Notes: generated by a model not told the origin, from the letters alone. Positions 1 to 12,039 are shown, counted from the stretch's first letter. The stretch is 55,530 nucleotides of DNA from Lobulomyces angularis (GCA_027604685.1 JADHYX010000016.1:65420-120949), one strand, 5' to 3'. Program-made: numbers and translations.

Positions 1-667
1 AAAAAAAACCAAATACGTTAAAATGTTATTTGCATTTTTCCCTTCTGTTTCTACATTTTATTTCTTAATTTTTACATAATAAATTACCCATAACAATATA
101 GGAGAGCTTTCTTTTTAGTTGGATTCCATTTTTCAGTTTGATTCAATAATAAAGTAAGTGGAAGGCAGAAGAGCGAAAAATGTTGATAATAATAACAGGA
201 AGATGACTTTTAATACGCTTTATCCTCATATGAAAATTAGCTTAAAATAAAACAAACAAAACAAACAAATCAAAACGAAATTAAAATTTTTTTATAAATA
301 TTTAACAATCCATAAAAACATGTAAATTGGTGACAGTGAATAACTAGATGTAAATGCACAATTTTAATTGCAAACTAGCAACTAGCCAATTTCGGGTAAC
401 GTACAATCAAGAAATGCAAACCTTTTAGTGGGACTCCAAATACGTAAATGAGAATATTTAAAGGTACACTGCAGTCATTGCAACTAATTATGCAATGGTA
501 AAAGTACTTAATATTCCCCCTTCAAGAACTTTTGTATAAGCAATAAATTCTAAGTCACAACAACACGATTACGTATTGTAGTAGAGCTAAAAAAGTAACA
601 TGATATTTAACATAAAAGTTAAAATTAAAAGATGTAACTCTTTTATAAGTCCCATTCTGGGAAACTA
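1..667. other. left-edge region with no supported gene
   Basis: This AT-rich stretch contains no convincing ORF on either strand. It may hold the 3' or 5' untranslated part of a gene outside the window and the upstream region of the PP2A B56 gene. No tRNA-like or repeat structure was seen. Confidence 0.5.
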
Positions 668-981
668 TTTAGTCATCATCATTCCACCTTCAGTCTTGGA
701 TTTATTCGAATTTTTAAAAAAACTTCCGCAATTAAGAGTCCTTGAGAAATCGTCTAGAACATAGATTTATATCTTAGAAAATATTCGGTAATTGTAAGTT
801 TTTAGGTGTTTAAACCACTTCACAAATTCAAATTTTCTGTTACACGAGAGGAAGTTGATTTTGATAGGCCCGTTTGATTTTCAAAGAGAGTAAAATTTTT
901 TTTTTGAAAATCAACAATCAAAATTTCAAACGTAAAATCAACTTTTTCTATGAAAGGATTGCAGAAAATTGTGGTATACAT
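668..981 (-). CDS. possible small two-exon gene antisense to B56 exon 1 (weak)
   Basis: On the minus strand an ATG at 979-981 opens about 45 codons of ordinary-looking protein. A candidate donor near 855 and an acceptor (TCTAG, about 756) would join it in frame to a short exon ending in a Lys/Met-rich tail and a TAG. The product would be about 74 residues with no recognised family. It overlaps exon 1 of the B56 gene on the other strand, which has better support. It could be chance, a relic, or a real antisense gene. Confidence 0.15.
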
Positions 982-3480
982 TACACTGTTAAAGTTTTTT
1001 TTTTTATTTTTGTTACCACTTACCAAAATTAGTCACTAAGCAGAAGTAAGTCTGAAGATAAATCTATAAAAGCGGATAAGCAACAATTGCAACAACAGCA
1101 GTCTTTAGTTACTAATTCCTCGAAACTAAACTCTACCCCAACTCCAACAAATTCTCCATTACCCACTGTCCCACCTCAAACTCCCACAAAAAATACAATG
1201 GACCAACAGCAGCAACAAGTAATTATTTTTTAAATTTTCAAAGCAGGTTTTTGAGCTTAATAAATTTTTAGACAATCACAGGAAAACATTTACCAGATCC
1301 AAATAGGGAAGTCCCAAAGAGTGGAGCATTAAATAAATTTAAAAATACACAGCAGCAACAATTAAGTGCTAGCCCTGCTCCTAGAGATTCAGTTTTAAAT
1401 CCAGCATCAGCAGCAAAAACTCCAAAAAGGCAACGGTCTTCTAGATTTCACATCACAGAGAAAGTTGAATTAGAGGTGTTGAAAAATTTGAAAGGTAATT
1501 TCAAATTAATTTATTGCTTAATTGTATTTCAAAGATGTCCCAGCTAGTGAGCGTCCTGAATTGTTTTTAAAAAAATTACAACAGTGTCATGTTATTTTTG
1601 ATTTTAAAGACGCATTGAGTGATTTAAAGGGAAAAGATATAAAAAGAAATACTTTATCTGAATTAGTGGAATATATTAATAATTCTAGAGGTGTCGTGAC
1701 GGATGCTGTATATCCTGCAGTTGTCTCCATGGTATATTTAAAATATAAATTTTAATAAGCTTTCTTTTTAGTTCTCTGCAAACTTATTTAGAACCTTGCC
1801 TCCTAATGTCAATCCTACTGGAGACGCTTTTGATCCTGAAGAAGATGAACCAGTTTTGGAAACTTGCTGGCCTCATATTCAAATCGTGTATGAGTTTTTT
1901 TTAAGATTTTTAGAAAGTGCTGATTTTAATGTTAATATTGCAAAAAAATACGTTGATCAGCATTTTGTGTTATCCGTAACCTAATTTTTCGATAATTACT
2001 TTTAATGTTTTTTTTTTTTAGTTACTGGATTTGTTTGATAGTGAAGATCCTAGGGAAAGAGATTTCTTAAAAACAACTTTGCATAGAATATACGGAAAAT
2101 TTTTAAATTTAAGAGCATTTATTCGTAGAAGTATAAATCATGTATTTTTTTTATTTATTTATGAGGTGGAGAGACATAATGGTATTGCCGAATTATTGGA
2201 AATTCTTGGAAGGTACTGGTTAACTTATTTCTTATGATATGAATTTTTTTATTAATTAGCATTATAAACGGTTTTGCATTACCTTTAAAAGATGAACACA
2301 AAGTTTTTCTTGGAAGAGTTTTACTACCTTTGCATAAAGGAAAAAGTTTGACATTATACCATCCTCAGTTGGCTTATTGTGTTGTTCAATTTCTGGAAAA
2401 GGATCCCGCCTTAACTGTTGAAGTAAAGCAAACATATGTTAAAGTTGTAATTGTTATTTTTAGGTTGTCGGTGGATTATTAAGGTTTTGGCCGAAAGTAA
2501 ATAGTCCTAAAGAAGTCATGTTTTTAAATGAAATGGAAGAAATTCTAGATGTTATTGAACCTCAAGAATTTATAAAAATCCAGGTGCCTCTTTTTCAGCA
2601 AATTAGTAGATGTGTTTCAAGTCCTCATTTTCAAGTAAAAATAAGTTTGTTTGCATTGTAACTTAATTTTTTCCAGGTCGCAGAAAGAGCATTATATTAT
2701 TGGAATAATGACTATATTATTAATTTGATGAGTGATAATGCTAGCGTTATTCTACCTATCATGTTCAGTTCCTTATATAAAAATTCGAAAACGCACTGGA
2801 ATAGGTAGTTGCATTTTAATTTATTTAAAAATTTAATTTTTTTGAATAATAGAACAATTCATGGTTTAATTTATAACGCGTTAAAACTATTTATGGAAAT
2901 TAGCCCGAAACTCTTTGACGAATGTACAAATAAGTACAAACAGAGTCGTCAATTGTAAGAAATTTTTTTCATAAGATTTTAAATTAACCTTCCTTAGGGA
3001 ACGAAAGAAGCAAAAGGATAGAGAAGATGCTTGGGCAAAATTAGACGAATTGGCAAGTAAAAATGCAGATTTGGTTAATCAACAAGGAAGTATTCCTGCC
3101 TTTCCGACTTCCAAACAAAACGGAACTTTTAAAAGTGAAAAAAATCAATAATAATTTTCTTTTTTTAATTTTTTTTTTTAGATCCTTTGGTCAATGATCC
3201 TAGTGAAAATTTATTGGATGAAAAGGCGGACAATCAAGATGATGATATTTTAACTAAAGAATTGGTATTTTTTTTTTTTTTTTTGTATCCTAAGGCTTTT
3301 TTTTTTTAATTTTAGAAGCAATTCGAGGAAAGACCTGCCCCTCAACGATTCCGTAGAAAATCTGTTTTACCAGTTGATGAACAAGTGCTAAGTGAATTAA
3401 GTAGACATAAAAGCTTAGAAGATTTGATTAATAAAAATGGCGGTAATACTGCTGGAAAATCTACGCAGGACACTCAATAA
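950..3480 (+). CDS. RTS1: PP2A regulatory subunit B56 (B') family
   Basis: This is a regulatory B56 subunit that directs protein phosphatase 2A to its substrates. I read 13 exons: 950-973, 1033-1218, 1272-1494, 1535-1731, 1772-1975, 2022-2212, 2260-2422, 2464-2634, 2677-2804, 2853-2954, 2998-3134, 3182-3264 and 3316-3480. They sum to 657 codons in frame. The first 24-nt exon encodes a start like other fungal B56 proteins (MKGLQKIV). A low-complexity Gln/Pro/Ser N-terminus follows, then the conserved HEAT-like core with the family signatures [41 protein letters not shown] and [11 protein letters not shown]. The C-terminal tail is divergent and charged. All introns are short (41-59 nt). Identification of the family is secure; the exact N-terminal exon is inferred from splice phase and similarity. 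Confidence 0.93.
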
Positions 3481-3905
3481 ACTAATAATATCCACACATA
3501 AACTTTTTTTTTTCATGGTTAAATGAAAAATTTTAAAGTTTTATTTTTTATCTATTCATCTTCGATATATGTAAAAGACGGGGTTGTTTAAACTTTTTTG
3601 ATGAGGACTTTTGTTTCTAATTGCTTTTTTTTTGATCCTATTTAATATAAAAATATATACTCTTTTTTTTTTTTTAATAAAATAATCATAATAAGTTACT
3701 AATTTATTAGATTAAAAAACCTATGTTACAGTTTTTTTAAAAAATAATGGTTTTCATTCATTACATCAAATGATGAAAAAGTTAAATTTTTTTTTTTATA
3801 CTTTTTTTAATTGCATTTTAAGAAAATATAATTTTTTTTTATACTTTTTTTTTGATTGCATATTAAGGAAAACATTATAGATTCTTCATAATTCAATTAC
3901 TCCAC
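3481..3905. other. intergenic spacer, B56 to CLP1
   Basis: This T-rich 3' UTR and promoter spacer has several runs of 8-12 T. No ORF or RNA gene was seen. Confidence 0.6.
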
Positions 3906-5694
3906 ATGAACGTCGAAGTAAAAACACACATCTACAAATAATTTTCAGTATTTACAATTTCATTAGGAACCTGAAGAATGGAGGGATATAAAAATGGAAG
4001 CAGAACAGGAATTCAGATTTGAAGTAAATCAGAAAAAGATAAAATTAAAAGTAAAAGAAGGATTTGCAGAAATTTTCGGAACAGAACTCGCCTTGGATGT
4101 TCCATATTTATTTCACAATACCAAGTTATCAGTTTTCACTTGGAAAGGTTGCATTTTATCAATGTTTGGTGAATGTGAAGTAGATTATATGTAAAGTCTT
4201 TTTTAAACAATTTTATCCTCGTAACATTGTTTTTTAAAAACTCTTTTAGTGCTGGTGATACTCCAATGTATACTTATCTCAATACCCATTTAGCCTTAGA
4301 AGGTTTACGAGAAAGAGCCAGGTTTGAAAAAAAGAACGGTCCAAGAGTTTTAATTTTAGGTATGTAACTACAAAACTTTTTTAATGAATTAAACCTCCAA
4401 AATTTTAAGTTATTTAACTAAATAAAAAACATTTCTTCATCAAAGGGGGAAGTGATGTTGGAAAAACAACTTTATCTAGAATACTGTTAAATTATGGAGT
4501 TAAGATGGAAAAAAAAATGATGTTTATCGACTTGGATGTGAATGAAGGTAGTGTCAGTTTACCAGGAGTTTTGAGTGCATCTTCAATTCAAAACCCTATT
4601 GATCCTGAGGAAGGAGTACGCTAACTGTCACAATCTTAAATTTAATTTTCAATTTTTTATTAGTTTGGATCGACTCCTCTTACCACCAATATTTCACCTC
4701 TTTGCTACTACTATGGCTATTTGGATTGCTTAGAAAAGAGTACTGCTTACGGCGTTTTAATGAAAAAATTATCTGAGGTTGTTGAAAAAAAAACTTCTAT
4801 TGATGAAGAAAGTGAGCAACCTTTTTTTTTTTTTTCATTTATTTAAATTTGTTAGCTAGATATGCCGGATATATTATCAACACACCTAGTCAGTTCAGTG
4901 AAAACACTGGCTACGATTTGCTGTTTCAAGCTGTAGAAGACTTTAAAGGTACTAATTATCATATTTTTGTTTTTATAAAGTTAATTTTTATAGTTGACGC
5001 GTTGCTAATCATTGGTCATGAAAGATTGTATAGCGACATGAAAAAAAAATACAACGATTTTAAGGAAATTCATGTAGTGAAAATTGACAAAAGTGGAGGG
5101 GTACATATTTTTTGCAATTGAAATTTAAAAAATCACATTAAACTAGGTTGTTCAAAGAGACAAAAAGTTTAGAAAGCAACTTCAAATGGACCGAATTAAA
5201 GAGTATTTTTATGGGTCCCCAACTGAAAATAATAGAGCAGAGTTAAACCCTTATAGAAATATTATTAGATTTAGTGATGTTAACATTAGACGAATTGGTG
5301 ACTGTAAGTTATTTTATATAAAATCGGATTTTTTATTTTTTAATCTAGTATTTTTATCTCATTTTTTTTTTCAATAGCTGCCCAAGCACCGACCTCTGCC
5401 CTGCCATTAGGAATTGACAGAAAATCTCGGGAAACTAAAATGCTAAAGGTTATTCCAGGTGATATTTTGTTGCATTCTGTATTAGGGATTACCCACCTTG
5501 AGAAAAATGCCGAACAAACTTTGACAAATGAAGAGGAGAGTCAATTAATATTAAGTTCCAATTTACTGGGATTTTTTTATGTGAGTGAGGTTGATGAAGC
5601 CAAACAAATTATAACAGTATTGAGTCCAAATCCTTTGAAGCTAAGAAACAAATATTTTCTTATGGGAAGTTTAAAGTGGGTTGAAACATCTTGA
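3906..5694 (+). CDS. CLP1: CLP1, polynucleotide kinase-fold subunit of cleavage/polyadenylation machinery
   Basis: CLP1 is a subunit of the nuclear pre-mRNA 3'-end cleavage factor; the animal enzyme is also an RNA 5'-kinase tied to tRNA splicing. Nine exons (3906-3917, 3967-4190, 4250-4359, 4446-4615, 4664-4811, 4856-4948, 4994-5100, 5147-5303, 5378-5694) sum to 445 codons in frame. The N-terminal domain carries the EIFGTELA and FTWKGC signatures. A P-loop GGSDVGKTT, split by an intron, follows, then a Walker-B-like FIDLDVNEG and the SGGVVQRD / REYFYG region. Because the P-loop Lys and Thr are intact, kinase activity is possible. The first exon is only 12 nt; an internal start at 3994 would remove it and nine further residues. 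Confidence 0.93.
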
Positions 5695-6040
5695 ATTAAA
5701 GAGAAGTATAAAATTTTTGTAAATATTTTTTATTTTATTTTTTTTTGGTTTTTATTACCTTAATTTAATAAATGATATAATATTTTATTTTTTCTTTTTT
5801 TAATATAACACTCTAAATAGATGTACTTGAGAACAGTTTTTTTTGATTATACAAAAAAATAAAAAAAAAAAAAAAAAAATTGTAAATTAATAATAAAATA
5901 AAGGGCTAATAGAAATAAAAATAAAAAAAAAAATTTAATTAATTTTCTACCTAGTGAGTTAATAAAAACTAAAAAATAAAGTAATAAAAAAGTATTAAAG
6001 TTATCAAGATAAGAGCTGCTGACTCTGAGTAAAAAGGTAG
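5695..6040. other. convergent 3' spacer between CLP1 and AHA1
   Basis: This is an extremely AT-rich region with poly-A and poly-T runs around 5855-5880 and 5920-5935, where the 3' ends of two convergent genes meet. Open frames here are low-complexity shadows. Confidence 0.6.
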
Positions 6041-7425
6041 TCATGGCTTGAAAAAAAATAAATAAAAAATTAAAAAGTAAACAAAATTACCTGAAAGTTT
6101 GCACCATATCCAAATAAAGATTTAATGGGGTTCATATAATACTGGTGCCAATTATTTCTAACTATCTCTTTTTCACCCTTAAAAATAAAAAATGAGTTAT
6201 TTTTATTATTGCTATCAAAATATTACGATCGGAACGTCAGTTTGCGTCAATTTCAATATGGTGGCATCACCTTTATCATCAAACAACAAAGTAACAGTGG
6301 AGTAATGGTCTAATTTATTCAAAATTAATTAATTGCAACTAAACCAATTTTTAAAAACCTTTTGGCCAAGATTTCAGTCTCCATTTTTTCACGATTTTTT
6401 TATTTTCTTCCTGTAAAATGTTAACATTTAGTTTAGAAAGATGTTTACCAATTCGATTATGGACCCGGTTATGTTACCATCGAAGAAAGAAAATTCATCA
6501 CCAACTTTGGTGGCTACCTTAGCACCACCTCTCGTCCAGATTTGAACTTTTTTCTGATCAAGAAAAGTGCTATATAAATCGCTTGTACTGCAAACAAATT
6601 CTACATCTAATTCTATTTTAGTGACACCACCTACAACTTGATTTTTATTTGCAAAATTATCTGATAATAAAGGTGCTGGCGGTTTTGGTTGATACTTTTC
6701 CTTAGTTTGCCCTGGAATTTTATCATCAAAAACTTCCAAAAACACATCAGCTTTATGATGTTTTATTAAATCTTTTTGAAATGGAGCAAATTTTTCCCTT
6801 AGTAATTTAATTAATTCAGATCTTAAAACTTTTTTTATTTCTTCTTTTTCTTTAGTTTCATTATCTACAGAAACTTCAAACTATAAAAAAATTGAATAGG
6901 AGGATTAAAAAAACTTATAAAATGATACTCAAAATATACCACAATTTCATCTAATTCAGTGTCATGCATATATTCAGGTACTTTGATACGACCAGTAGCA
7001 GTAGTATCACCCTTGGTACCTAAAAAAATTTACATTATATGCGAAAAAAAAAACCAACCTTTCCAGCCTAACTCCATAGAAAAATCAAAAATTGTAATAA
7101 TTTTTCCCTTTCTTTGATTAAGATCACAGTCACCTAACGAAAACATGATTTTTGTGTTAAATATTAAAAAAAATTTACTTACCTGTAAAATCGGATAATT
7201 TTTCAATTTCAACTTTCACACCATTCAAAGATGATTCATAAGAAATACCGACTAAACTATCTCTAAAATAATCTTTTGCCCTAATGAAAAATTAACTTTT
7301 TTCAGCTAAAGTATAGTTACCATGGTAAGCAATTTTTATCAACCCAATGCCTAAAGATATAAAAACAATTAAAACAAATAATACTATGCTATAAATTTTT
7401 ACCAATTATTCACGTTTCTAGACAT
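6041..7425 (-). CDS. AHA1: AHA1, activator of Hsp90 ATPase
   Basis: AHA1 is a co-chaperone that binds Hsp90 and stimulates its ATPase. From high to low coordinate the exons are 7425-7403, 7350-7321, 7280-7183, 7133-7059, 7019-6940, 6880-6449, 6410-6359, 6309-6227, 6177-6091 and 6046-6041, giving 321 residues in frame. The start reaches the family N-terminal signature NVNNWHW through two small exons. The N-terminal Aha1 domain ends near the RKGKIITIFDFSMELGWKG strand pair. The C-terminal AHSA1/START-like domain has the IWTRGGA, FFDGNITG, WRLKSWP and FGYGANF motifs. The last exon is inferred to be a six-base micro-exon (one Pro plus stop); without that splice the protein would read on to a stop at 6070. 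Confidence 0.92.
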
Positions 7426-8244
7426 AGTAAAAAATATAGAGTATAAATTAACGATCTTGAAAATTTGTTGTGTTACCACTGTTTTTATTTTGAATGACAA
7501 AAAGAGAGGAAGAAAAAAGAAGATTTTAGATCAGAACTGCCATACAAGCCATTCAAAAATTCTTTTATTTCACTTTTTTACTCTCTACTCGATTTAAAAA
7601 GTTCGCTTTAATTTGGACTTTTTTTTAAAACTTTTGTGTTGTGTGATTAATTGAGTTCCTATTTCCTCGGACTTTCGTTTTTAGAAATTAAACTTTTGGT
7701 CTCAATTAATCTCCCTAACTGCTCTGAGCTTTTGTGTCAAATTAAAAAATGGAAAAAGTAGATCATTTAAAGCTTTATTATAAATTAAATGTGTGTATGA
7801 AAACATCAAAAAAATTATAATTGTATTTTATAAATCTGAAAGTAAGTACTACTGAGTTATTTTTAGAAGAATTCAGTCAGTAATATTTAATGTTCAAATG
7901 AGAGTTTTTTGGGTTTATTGAAGAAAGTAGTAATATTTATTATTGATTAGAAGTTAGCTTTTTTATTAAATTTTGACATAAAATTGCGTTTATTGTAATA
8001 AAAAACTGTCAAATTGTACTTACACCTAGTTTTTTTTATTCATTTGTTTATAACATAAAAAATTGATTGCATTTTCTGTCATTCATTTGTAAATCATAAG
8101 TACTTTTAAAAAGATTTACAATGATTAACAAAAAAAATTGATTGGATAAAAGACTGATACATTGAATTTTTAAATTCACAACTTGTTAAAATAAAACATT
8201 TTATATTTTAGTCGCGTAAAAGTTTGAAAGTAACCTAAAGAAAA
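7426..8244. promoter_or_regulatory. divergent promoter region AHA1 / RhoGAP-like
   Basis: This 0.8-kb spacer separates two divergently transcribed genes. It is AT-rich and I see no ORF, RNA gene or clear repeat. It should hold both promoters, but no specific element can be named. Confidence 0.4.
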
Positions 8245-9563
8245 ATGCACCATCTCGAGTCAAACGCAGTTGCCAAAAATGCTGAATTCGTGCTTTGCCT
8301 AGATTTAGAGTCAAGTAAGTCAAAGAAAATTGTTAAGAGCACTTTAATGAGTTTTGGTTTAGTTAACACTATAACCACAGATATTATATCTGCAGCAAAA
8401 AATAATTTGAAGTTTAAAAAAACTTCAAAATTAAAGCGAACTTCCAGCTTTACTAACCTTTTCAAGAAACTTGTATCTACATCATGTCATGAGACATTTG
8501 ACACAGAAAAGGTGAATGTGCTGTTAAAAGACAAAGAGAATGAGTCTTTAAAGTTTAAAAACAAAATGAAGTGTAGCAATTTAAATTTCAAGAACTTTTT
8601 AGAAAAAAAAAAGTTTTACATGGACGAGTTGAAGGCTATTTTTAACAAGAACTTTTTAAACTTTTTGTTTTATATCACTAAGGAGTTTGAAGGCGAAATA
8701 TCAAAGGTAACTTCCTTTTAGATATTACTTTAAAACTTGAAATTTTTGCAGGATGAAGAATTATTAGACAGAGTATTGAATTTGTTGTATCTTTACTCAT
8801 ATACATTGCAACTACCAAGTGAATCTTCTTTAACTGAGGCAAAAAATCTGGAAAAAACTATATTTAGATTAACATCAACGTCTAACCTAGATTTCACAGC
8901 AAAAAGATACGTAGAATTTGATGCCGCTTTTAAAACATTGTTTGAAATGAACTTGACAAAAAGCGAATTGAAGGAAAGTAGAACTTGGTTTCGAAGAACA
9001 GATTCGAAAAAAGCACTTAATTTATGCTTTAGCATGGGATTGACAAAGTTTAAATCAGTTTGTAATGATTACATCAGTCCGGGATTTGTTTGCTGCTACT
9101 TGAAATATCTGTATCTACTTAATGATGATCCGATAATATTGAACTATGAAGAAATATTATTAAACGGTTTTAAATGAAAATGCATTATGTGTTTAATAAA
9201 ATTTGATCATTAGTAACTAAAGACAGTAGCAGTGAAATGATTTACAGGGAAATTATAAATTCCATAAAATCACAGGATATCACGGATGAACACAAACAAG
9301 AAAAGTTAAAAATTTTGAAAAATACCGTCAAGTTAAGTGCATTAATACTAAAAAATAGTGAAATAAGTTCAACTGGGCTGGCAACTATCCTAAGTTTGAT
9401 TAGTGTGAATTTTAAACAAGAGGATCCAACAAAAAATAAAAATGAGTTTGATCAAAAAAATTTTCAAGAAGTTTGTATAAAGTATAGAGATTTGAGGGTA
9501 AGATGGGATGAAGTTTTTGCAAAAGTATTAAACCTGGATTTGGATTATAGAGATGGCGAATGA
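8245..9563 (+). CDS. degenerate RhoGAP-like domain protein
   Basis: Three exons (8245-8706, 8752-9166, 9214-9563) join in frame to 408 residues. The second intron uses a GTTTTA donor and removes what otherwise looks like a stop. The N-terminal half is Lys-rich and unrecognised. From about residue 225 the layout resembles a RhoGAP fold: an FRRTDSKKAL stretch where the arginine finger (GIFRxSG) would be, then a CYLKYLYLLNDDPII segment like the LKxxLRxLPEPL helix, then a long helical stretch and a final LxxxGLATIL segment. The canonical residues are only partly kept, so GAP activity is uncertain. The fold assignment is an inference from motif order. Confidence 0.5.
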
Positions 9564-9757
9564 GAAAAATTTCATTTTGATAATTAGTTATTATAAAAGT
9601 GATGAATGTAAATAATAATATAGTATTGTGTAGTTAAAATTCTTTTTGTTAATTAATTATATTGAGATAGTTAATACTAAACAATTAGTATGTTGAATTT
9701 TTTTATTTAATAAATATTTTTTATTTGCGCTTCAAAACATTAATTTATCTGCAGCAC

Positions 9758-10912
9758 TTATCTCAACAAAAGGTTATTTGCAGCACTTAATCTATTAGCA
9801 AAAAACCCATATTTACAGATCCAACATAATATACCTATTATACTCAACATGTAGCTGAATAAATATGCTTGTAAAATAGGAAAACTATTAAAGTTAAATA
9901 CTTTTCTAAAAAAATTGTGATGTTTAAAATCTGATTTCATAATCAGAAAAGTCGTTAAAACTATTGAGCCAGCACCGGAAAGAATAAGGGCTACTATGGA
10001 ACCTATTTGGGAATTAAAAAAAAAAATATAGAAGATACCCAGTGGAAAATTAATTGCAACAGATACAATGATAGCTGCATAGCTCAATACAGTAGCCCCA
10101 AATAAAAATTTGTTTTTTTTGTAAAAATTTTGATGCGAAACTGAAGCGAATGCCAAATTATTTTGAGTGGAGTATGAAGTTGCATTTCTAAAAATGAAAA
10201 TTTGAACGAAACTCATCCCAATACCCCCAGCTGCATACATATAATGTGAAATTGTATGCTGCCAAACATCCCTCATCCAATTGTATATCTCAACTATTTC
10301 CTTAAATTTCGTTAAAATACCAATCTAAAATAACTTACAGGATAGTCGGTAATTAGCGTTGGGTTTGAATCTATTGAGGTTTCCTATTAAAACCTAAATT
10401 TAATATTCTTACTGCAATAAAATGGAAGCGATTTTTTATTTCAATACCAGAACATTCTTGTAATAATTACTAGCTGAATGAAACCCAGCACCTTGTTGAT
10501 ATAATGCTGCAAAAAAAGAAAATAGTAGAACCACTGCAACAAATTCTATAGTTGCAGAATTAAATTTAAAAAAAATTAAGATATTGCTTAAAACACCTTT
10601 TTTAGCAACTTTTTGACTTTGGGAAAAGTGTAGATAAACCAGTTCGCTTTCAAGAAAAATAAACAATTGAAACGGCAAAGCACAAAATGGCTCCAATAAT
10701 CTTATCAAATCATTGCTCCAATACCATTTGGCAAGTTTGGGTAGCTTTACCAAAACAGGAAGCATTGTTAAAACTATAGTAACGAGATTGGATGATAACA
10801 TTAATTTAAATGTTTTAGTCAAATTTGGAGTGAATGCATAGGCTCTATCCAAAGTATTGCTCTTCTCATTTTCAATAAGTTCAGAAGTGGTAGATTGTAA
10901 TTCAATTGACAT
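9758..10912 (-). CDS. CLN6-like multi-pass membrane protein
   Basis: The likely exons are 10912-10448, 10383-10339 and 10300-9758, giving 350 residues in frame. The protein has about seven hydrophobic segments, with no signal peptide. Two patches recall the ER protein CLN6: a GAGFH motif after the third hydrophobic segment, and an EIYNWMRDVWQH segment followed by SHYMY, placed like the acidic/His motif of CLN6. CLN6 acts in the ER in export of lysosomal enzymes. The middle exon is uncertain: an alternative reading starts it at 10392 and moves the next acceptor. The gene starts only 53 bp from SWC5 on the other strand. The family call is tentative. Confidence 0.4.
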
Positions 10913-10965
10913 TTTTCTTATTATTTCGGGTTTTCGGGTTTAAGTTTGTTAAAAAAGCTTCATTA
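10913..10965. promoter_or_regulatory. 53-bp divergent promoter with tandem TTTCGGG
   Basis: Only 53 bp separate the start codons of the CLN6-like gene and SWC5. The spacer contains a direct repeat, TTTCGGG followed at once by TTTTCGGG (about 10924-10938), which is unusually G-rich for this sequence and could be a shared factor site. Confidence 0.4.
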
Positions 10966-12008
10966 ATGAATAGTAAAAAAATAGAGGAGGATTTCATAGA
11001 TAGTGGTAAATAAACCAGCTTTTTATCCAGTTTAATATTACAAACTTTAAATATAATATTTGTACTTAACTTAATTATTTTTAGACCCGGAGGATCTTGA
11101 CTTTAACCCTGAGAATGTTTCAAAAAAATTAAATTCCGATGATGAAACAGAAAGTGGTATGCGCAGTTGCTAGTGAATCTACTAAAATTTTTTAGATTCT
11201 GAAGCAGAAGCGACAGGAAAAAAAAAAAACATTTCTACAGTTGCATCAGTTAGGGAAGCGTTTAATGTTGACCAGTTTTGGGATGAAATGAAGAATGAGG
11301 GATTAAATTTAAAAAAGGTGGGGAAATCTGCAGCAATTTGCATTTTTAATTTTTGATCTAGCGTCAATTCCCATTATCCGAATACCTATCAAATTCAATA
11401 AAAAAAAAAAAAAATTTTGAGTTTGCTGGGCAGCAATTTAGGTTTTTAAAATTTTTTTAATTTTTAAACTAAAATTTTCCGTTGCTTAGTCATTCTGAAC
11501 GGGAAAAAGATGACCACAACCTGAAAACTAAGTCACAATTGAAAACCTCTAATGTTAAAAATAATTTAATTAAAAAAGTACAAGACAGCAACAACTCAAA
11601 TTTACAAGTTGTTAATCATAATGAAGTTGCACCTCATTCTACTGCAAATGAACAAGAAATTACAACAAAACCCACCAGAAAAAAATTAGATTTAAAATTA
11701 GCTCAGATTGCCATAAAATTTGGTATAAGAACTAGTGATGTAATTAGACTTAATACTCTTGAAAAATCGAAACTTGACTGGAATAAATTTGTAGAAAGTG
11801 AAGGGATTGCGGAAGATTTAAAAAGAGCCAATAAGGACGGGTAATCTAAAATTTGATTTTTTTTTTCTTGCTTTATGCGATTTGATTTTATTTAATTTAT
11901 ATTTTTAATGACAGGTATGTGGAAAAAGTGCAATTTTTAAATAGAACTGATGAACGTCAAGCTGAGTTATTAAAAAATTTAAAAAACCATGCAAGACTAC
12001 AGCGATAA
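10966..12008 (+). CDS. SWC5: SWC5 / CFDP1 (Bucentaur), SWR1 complex subunit
   Basis: This is a subunit of the SWR1-type chromatin remodeller that exchanges H2A for H2A.Z. Six exons (10966-11005, 11085-11156, 11196-11317, 11362-11441, 11490-11840, 11915-12008) sum to 252 residues in frame. The N-terminus is acidic (FIDSDPEDLDFNPE, DDETESDSEAEA), as expected for histone H2A-H2B binding. The C-terminus carries the diagnostic BCNT domain, LEKSKLDWNKFVESEGI followed by NKDGYVEKVQFLNRTDER; an intron splits the Gly codon before YVEK. Length and domain order fit the family. Confidence 0.93.
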
Positions 12009-12039
12009 TGACGCTTACTGAATATGCTGGTTTGTCAGT

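Noticed and set aside
5847..6044. Minus-strand Phe-rich ORF after AHA1
   Set aside because: It consists of poly-T-derived Phe/Leu and lies in the 3' spacer; only its first few bases may be the last AHA1 micro-exon.
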